Part shown: positions 60,471 through 64,000 of the stretch, one piece after another | Layout: each line of letters begins with the position of its first letter | Position numbering within the stretch: position 1 is the first letter of the stretch | From: Rhizobium sp. 11515TR | GTDB taxonomy: Bacteria > Pseudomonadota > Alphaproteobacteria > Rhizobiales > Rhizobiaceae | Assembly (NCBI RefSeq): GCF_002277895.1 | Contig: NZ_CP022999.1 | Location: 620,001-684,000, forward strand | Direction: 5' to 3' | Length of the DNA: 64,000 nt | The notes under the pieces: model-generated | Told to the model about the DNA's origin: nothing | The model's database searches: none | What the model saw: only the letters and a program-made list of their open reading frames with translations | Position numbers and translations under genes: made by a program

Positions 60471-60793
60471 AAGCGTCTAGTCTCCTGGGAATAAAAAAGT
60501 CGCGCCGCACAGGTGGCGGAAGACGAGGGAAATTTCAAGCTTGCGTTGTCTCACGGAGCTCAAAACGAGCGAATAGGCCCGCTTTCGCGTGCGGAAGCGT
60601 TCACGCGACGCTTCTGTCACGGGCTTATCACGCAGGATTGACATCAGTGCGGCCCGACTGCGGCACGGTGCCGCAGTCACTGCCATAAATTTGGCAGAGG
60701 CGAGACCAAGATCGAAAGGGTCGCATCGATCGGCGCTCCAAGCCATTCAAGCGGGAGCCGATCCGACATGCTCTCAACGCAAAGGAGATCATC
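60471..60793. promoter_or_regulatory. Divergent 323-bp region: htpG promoter and 23-base palindrome
   Basis: On the minus strand CTTGAA (60539-60534) resembles the -35 of RpoH promoters, with a poor match to a -10 after it. GACTGCGGCAC-G-GTGCCGCAGTC (60656-60678) is a perfect 11-1-11 palindrome, long enough to be a binding site or a hairpin. A TTGACA at 60638 has no clear -10 partner. No gene is seen. Confidence 0.45.
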
Positions 60794-61432
60794 GTGCTAA
60801 CCCTCCGCAATGCATTTCTTATCGGCGCCGGCCTTATCACAGCCACAGGATTGGCGAGCCAGGCCGTCGCTCAGCAGAAGATTGAGCAATCCGCCAATAC
60901 GCACCAAATGACAGTTCGCCTGCCGGACGGCTCGCTGGAATTGATCCGCTACAGCGGCGCTCAGCCACCGACGATTACCTTCCGGGACGATCCGGCGTCG
61001 ATGGCGGGCTTTGCTCCATTCGACGACATCTCGCCCTTCGCCGACATAGAACGTATCTCGGCTGCCATGGATCGCGAGGCTGCAGCCCTGATGAATGATC
61101 CCCATCTTTTCGCGCCGTGGCCGGATGGCTCGGATAATCTCATGAAGATCGATCTGTCGAAGCTCCCCACAGGCGTGAAAGGATATACGGTCATCTCCAC
61201 CACATCGGCCAAGGGCACCTGCACTCAAACCGTGGAGTATTTCAGCTCCGGCAGCGGCAAACCTCGGGTCGAGAAAACGAGCTCCGGAAGCTGCGGCCCG
61301 GCTCAGAGCCTGGCTACCCGGCCGGCACATGCCATTGCGCCTCAGCCATCTCCCAACCATCAGCCGTCCAACGTGATCCAGGCTTCGTTTCAGCCCGATG
61401 CAAAAACGGTGAGATTGGCAGGTCTGTTCTAG
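60794..61432 (+). CDS. Secreted hypothetical protein, GTG start
   Basis: A 212-residue protein starting at GTG (60794) with AAAGGAGATCATC directly before it. Signal peptide: hydrophobic LIGAGLITATGLASQAVA, cleaved near residue 26. The mature part begins QQKIEQSANTHQMTVRLPDG; a CTQTVEY and a SSGSCGPAQ cysteine may pair; the tail is proline- and serine-rich. No family recognised; a periplasmic or outer-envelope protein is likely. It ends at an intrinsic terminator. Confidence 0.8.
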   Translation: MLTLRNAFLIGAGLITATGLASQAVAQQKIEQSANTHQMTVRLPDGSLELIRYSGAQPPTITFRDDPASMAGFAPFDDISPFADIERISAAMDREAAALMNDPHLFAPWPDGSDNLMKIDLSKLPTGVKGYTVISTTSAKGTCTQTVEYFSSGSGKPRVEKTSSGSCGPAQSLATRPAHAIAPQPSPNHQPSNVIQASFQPDAKTVRLAGLF

Positions 61433-61469
61433 GATACAGACCCCAAGTCGGCAATATCGATATCAAAGG

Positions 61470-61502
61470 CGGGATGCTCGAAAGGGCATCCCGTTTGTCT
61501 TT
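61470..61502 (+). terminator. Intrinsic terminator
   Basis: CGGGATGC (61470-61477) pairs with GCATCCCG (61486-61493) over an 8-nt loop, followed by TTTGTCTTT. It lies 38 bases after the secreted-protein stop and fits a Rho-independent terminator. Confidence 0.8.
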
Positions 61503-61637
61503 GGAGACGCGGGTGGAGATATTTTTGCATGGCAATCGCCCTCGCGACCATGCGGATTGCTATCCGGGCAGTGTTGCTATAATAACTTGAGTTTAATTTG
61601 AAGGATTATTGCACAAAGGCGACGCCGGAAGCAGCAA

Positions 61638-62522
61638 ATGACGTTTCAGCCGAGAATGCAGAACAAGATCGGAGGCTTTTCCGTCATCGGCGGTATGCAT
61701 CGCCGCTACTGGAACGGCATGGTTGCCGATATCTGGAACGTCAATTGCGCCGCACAGGCCGGCGGATATTATGTGGCACGCGATCCGCGCCTGTTCATCC
61801 TTCTGGAACAGCGTGGTGCAGGCAAGACCAATGTCCGCCCCTCGCCTCGCGCGCAGGCCCAGCTGCAGGATTATAGTAGCGGTCGCATCTCCTATATCCC
61901 CGCCGGCATGGAGCTCTGGGTCGACATGGCAGGCGTCGAATTCGTACGCCACCTCGATATTCATTTCGATGCTGGGGTTGTCAGCCAACGCCTGATGGAA
62001 AATATCGATCCGGCACAGCTCGACCGGCCGCAGCTGCATTTCAACGACCCGCGGGTGATGGCGCTCGCCGAGCTTATCGCCGCCGAATGTGAAAACCCCG
62101 AGCCGCTGCACGATCTCTACGGCGATGGTCTGACGCTTTCGCTTTTGATCGACGTGCTGCAGTTACGCGGAACCCAGCCACGCAAACGCAGCGGCCTTGC
62201 TACCTGGCAGCTGCGGCGCGCGGTCGATTATATCGAAGAGAACTGCACGCGCGCTATCCGGCTGGAAGAACTGGCGGCGCTGACCGGCCTCTCGCAGTCG
62301 CATTTCAGCCACGCCTTCAAGGCGTCGACGGGTCTGCCGCCGCATCAATGGCAAACGCAGGCCAGGCTCGAACGGGCGAAGCAACTTCTTCTGAACAGCG
62401 AGATGCCGTTGACGACAGTCGCCGTCGAAACCGGCTTTGCCGATCAAGCGCATTTCACCCGTGTCTTCCGCAAGAATGTCGGCACCGCGCCCGCCAGTTG
62501 GAAGCGGAGCAGGCTTGCCTGA
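61638..62522 (+). CDS. AraC-family regulator
   Basis: A 294-residue protein. The C-terminal ~100 residues hold the two AraC helix-turn-helix units (IRLEELAALTGLSQSHFSHAF; MPLTTVAVETGFADQAHFTR) and end FRKNVGTAPASWKR. The N-terminal half is a cupin-like sensor region (WNVNCAAQAGGYYVARDPRL). AraC regulators next to TonB-dependent receptors are often siderophore-responsive activators, as with PchR-like proteins, so it likely activates the receptor gene 160 bp downstream. Confidence 0.9.
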   Translation: MTFQPRMQNKIGGFSVIGGMHRRYWNGMVADIWNVNCAAQAGGYYVARDPRLFILLEQRGAGKTNVRPSPRAQAQLQDYSSGRISYIPAGMELWVDMAGVEFVRHLDIHFDAGVVSQRLMENIDPAQLDRPQLHFNDPRVMALAELIAAECENPEPLHDLYGDGLTLSLLIDVLQLRGTQPRKRSGLATWQLRRAVDYIEENCTRAIRLEELAALTGLSQSHFSHAFKASTGLPPHQWQTQARLERAKQLLLNSEMPLTTVAVETGFADQAHFTRVFRKNVGTAPASWKRSRLA

Positions 62523-62614
62523 AAACCACAGTCCGCGAGCAATTGCACGTTTTGTGGAGAATTGCCCAAAAACATTCAATTTCCCCCGTGACAGACAAGC
62601 CGCACCCATAAATA

Positions 62615-62629
62615 TGAGTTAACTACTCA
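62615..62629. promoter_or_regulatory. RirA-like iron-responsive operator
   Basis: TGAGT-TAACT-ACTCA contains TGA-N9-TCA, the spacing of the rhizobial iron-responsive operator bound by RirA, and is a 5-5-5 inverted repeat. It lies 53 bp before the receptor start, a normal operator position. Known motif, inferred occupancy. Confidence 0.65.
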
Positions 62630-62681
62630 CCTTATTGAGGGATCGGCCCACCGGCCGAACGGGGGCAAGAATTCGGGACGA

Positions 62682-64000
62682 ATGACGGAAATGCAGGAAT
62701 TGAAGCAGGACGTATCGCGAGCGCGGCTCATGGCGACAGGCGCAGCCATTATCGCGCTGCTGGCGGGCTCCAAGGTCATGGCGCAGGAAACGCCGACGGA
62801 GCTGCAGCCTTTGGTTATTCAGGGTTCGCAACAGAAGAGTGAAGACAGCGGCACCGCGCCGGTCAAGGGCTATGTCGCCAGGAAGACCACGGCAGGCTCA
62901 AAATCCGACACGCCAATCACCGAGGTACCGCAATCGGTCTCCGTCATCGGCCAGCAGGAAATGCAGGATCGCGGCATCACCAACAAGGTGGATGAGGTTC
63001 TGCGTTATACGCCCGGCGTCACCGCGCAGCCCTTCGGCAATGATGGCGATACCGACTGGTTCTACATTCGCGGCTTCGACGCGACGCAGAGCGGCGTCTT
63101 CATGAATGGCCTGACGCTCTATAGCTACGGCTTCGGCGGCTTCCAGATCGATCCGTACATGCTTGAGCGCGTCGAAGTGCTGAAGGGGCCTTCCTCCGTG
63201 CTTTATGGCGGCGCCAATCCGGGCGGCCTCGTCAACATGGTCCGCAAGGAGCCGACGGACACTCCTCAATATTCGACCGAGATCGGCATCAACAATCTCG
63301 GCAATGCCTTCGTTGGCTTCGATTTCTCCGACAAGCTTTCGGCCGACGGCGTCTATCGCTACCGCCTGACCGGCAAGGTTGCCGGCGGCGACACCTATAG
63401 CGACGGCACCCATGACCTGCGCGGCTTCATCATGCCGCAGGTCACCATCTCGCCTGACGAGTCCACCAAGCTCACCGTCTTCGGCATGCTGAGCGGTCTC
63501 GACGAAATCCACAGCGGCAACGGCTTCTTCCCTTACGTCGGCACCGTTGTCGATGCGCCCTTCGGCAAGATCAAGCGCGACGCATTCTATGGCGAGCGAA
63601 GCATCGATAATCTCAAATATGCCCAGCAGATGCTGGGTTACGAATTCTCGCACGATTTCGACGGCGGCTGGACCGTGTCGCAGAATGCGCGCTACGGTCA
63701 CCTCTACAAGCGCGAGGAAGGCCCGTATCTGAACGGCTATGTCGACGGCAATCCGCTCAGCCCTGGTTATGACGATCCCAACTACATGCTAAACCGCATC
63801 GGCTTCTTCGAGCGCTCCAAGGTCGATACCTTCTCCGTCGACACGCGCGCGGAAAACAAGTTCGACACCGGCCCGATCAGCCATGATTTCCTGATCGGCA
63901 CGGACTATTCGATCTACCGCCTCGACCAGATCCAGGCGTGCTGCGGCTCCAATCCGATCAGCGCAACGAACCCGGTCTACGGCACGCCGCAGGGAACCAA
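62682..64000 (+). CDS. TonB-dependent siderophore receptor, C-terminus cut by window edge
   Basis: The first 439 residues of an outer-membrane receptor. A signal peptide ends near AMAQE (residues 33-36), then a TonB-box-like LQPLVIQG (41-48). The plug follows with TPITEVPQSVSVIGQQEMQD, YTPGVTAQPFG, FYIRGFDA and VEVLKGPSSVLYGGANPGGLVN, after which barrel strands begin. These are motifs of the FhuA/ferrichrome- and ferrioxamine-type receptors. The ATG at 62682 or 62691 may be used. It probably imports a ferric siderophore under iron limitation, with the AraC gene upstream. Confidence 0.93.
   Translation, partial: MTEMQELKQDVSRARLMATGAAIIALLAGSKVMAQETPTELQPLVIQGSQQKSEDSGTAPVKGYVARKTTAGSKSDTPITEVPQSVSVIGQQEMQDRGITNKVDEVLRYTPGVTAQPFGNDGDTDWFYIRGFDATQSGVFMNGLTLYSYGFGGFQIDPYMLERVEVLKGPSSVLYGGANPGGLVNMVRKEPTDTPQYSTEIGINNLGNAFVGFDFSDKLSADGVYRYRLTGKVAGGDTYSDGTHDLRGFIMPQVTISPDESTKLTVFGMLSGLDEIHSGNGFFPYVGTVVDAPFGKIKRDAFYGERSIDNLKYAQQMLGYEFSHDFDGGWTVSQNARYGHLYKREEGPYLNGYVDGNPLSPGYDDPNYMLNRIGFFERSKVDTFSVDTRAENKFDTGPISHDFLIGTDYSIYRLDQIQACCGSNPISATNPVYGTPQGT

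Noticed and set aside
60638..60643. TTGACA as promoter of the GTG-start secreted-protein gene
   Set aside because: No -10 box at 16-18 nt; the spacer would run into the palindrome.
1..64000. CRISPR array, tRNA, rRNA, prophage, plasmid origin or intact insertion sequence
   Set aside because: No regular short repeats, tRNA-like cloverleaf, transposase or repABC-like genes were seen on either strand.

Overview
The window is about 60% GC, with short intergenic gaps, ATGA stop/start overlaps and gene content typical of alpha-proteobacteria of the Rhizobiaceae. Pointers are PrsD/PrsE-type type I secretion with an ExsH-like glycanase, nadABC under a NadQ-type regulator, many ABC importers, IalB-like and DUF922 proteins, and a RirA-like box before a siderophore receptor. 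The best guess is a Rhizobium; the sequence does not show which replicon. I saw no rRNA, tRNA, CRISPR array or intact insertion sequence. The first gene (FdhF/YdeP-type molybdo-oxidoreductase) and the last (TonB-dependent receptor) are cut by the window edges.

About 2.2-16.1 kb looks like a peptidoglycan-recycling locus on the minus strand. Genes in transcription order are a second-type murA, a GlcNAc-kinase-like gene, a vapBC-type toxin-antitoxin pair, murQ, a peptide-type ABC importer (binding protein, two permeases, fused ATPase), a class-C-like serine hydrolase, anmK and a lytic transglycosylase. An RpiR/MurR-type regulator is divergent at 15.2 kb. The two inferred promoters, upstream of murQ and of murA, share one architecture: TTGGAAT-N5-ATTCC, 8 nt, a TTGACR -35 box, then a GGAAT half-site. 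This is the strongest candidate for an incompletely described system here.

Next come an SDR with a non-canonical active site, nadA-nadB-nadC and nadQ, with two inverted repeats built into the nadA promoter. At 21.8-27.9 kb a GntR regulator is divergent from a NitT/TauT-type ABC importer, an IlvD/Edd dehydratase and an RraA-like aldolase, probably a sugar-acid or related catabolic unit. At 28-35 kb are mixed genes: DUF922, recX, two convergent aldo/keto reductases with a LysR regulator, a 1-Cys peroxiredoxin, an RBBP9-like hydrolase and an FMN reductase.

At 35.2-42.3 kb a nine-gene operon carries a polar-amino-acid-type ABC importer, a zinc alcohol dehydrogenase, an SDR, an RraA-like protein and a split UxaA-like dehydratase. 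A divergent GntR-like protein with two winged-helix segments probably controls it. A short AT-rich stretch with a decayed gene (43.9-44.6 kb) precedes a second peptide/nickel-type ABC importer (44.6-49.7 kb).

The right part holds an orphan glycine-betaine-type binding protein and a RTX-GH16 glycanase facing the PrsE/PrsD-like secretion pair that probably exports it. It also has a siderophore-interacting protein, htpG, a secreted hypothetical protein, an AraC regulator and the start of a TonB-dependent siderophore receptor. All gene calls come from reading translations and motifs; no database search was possible.
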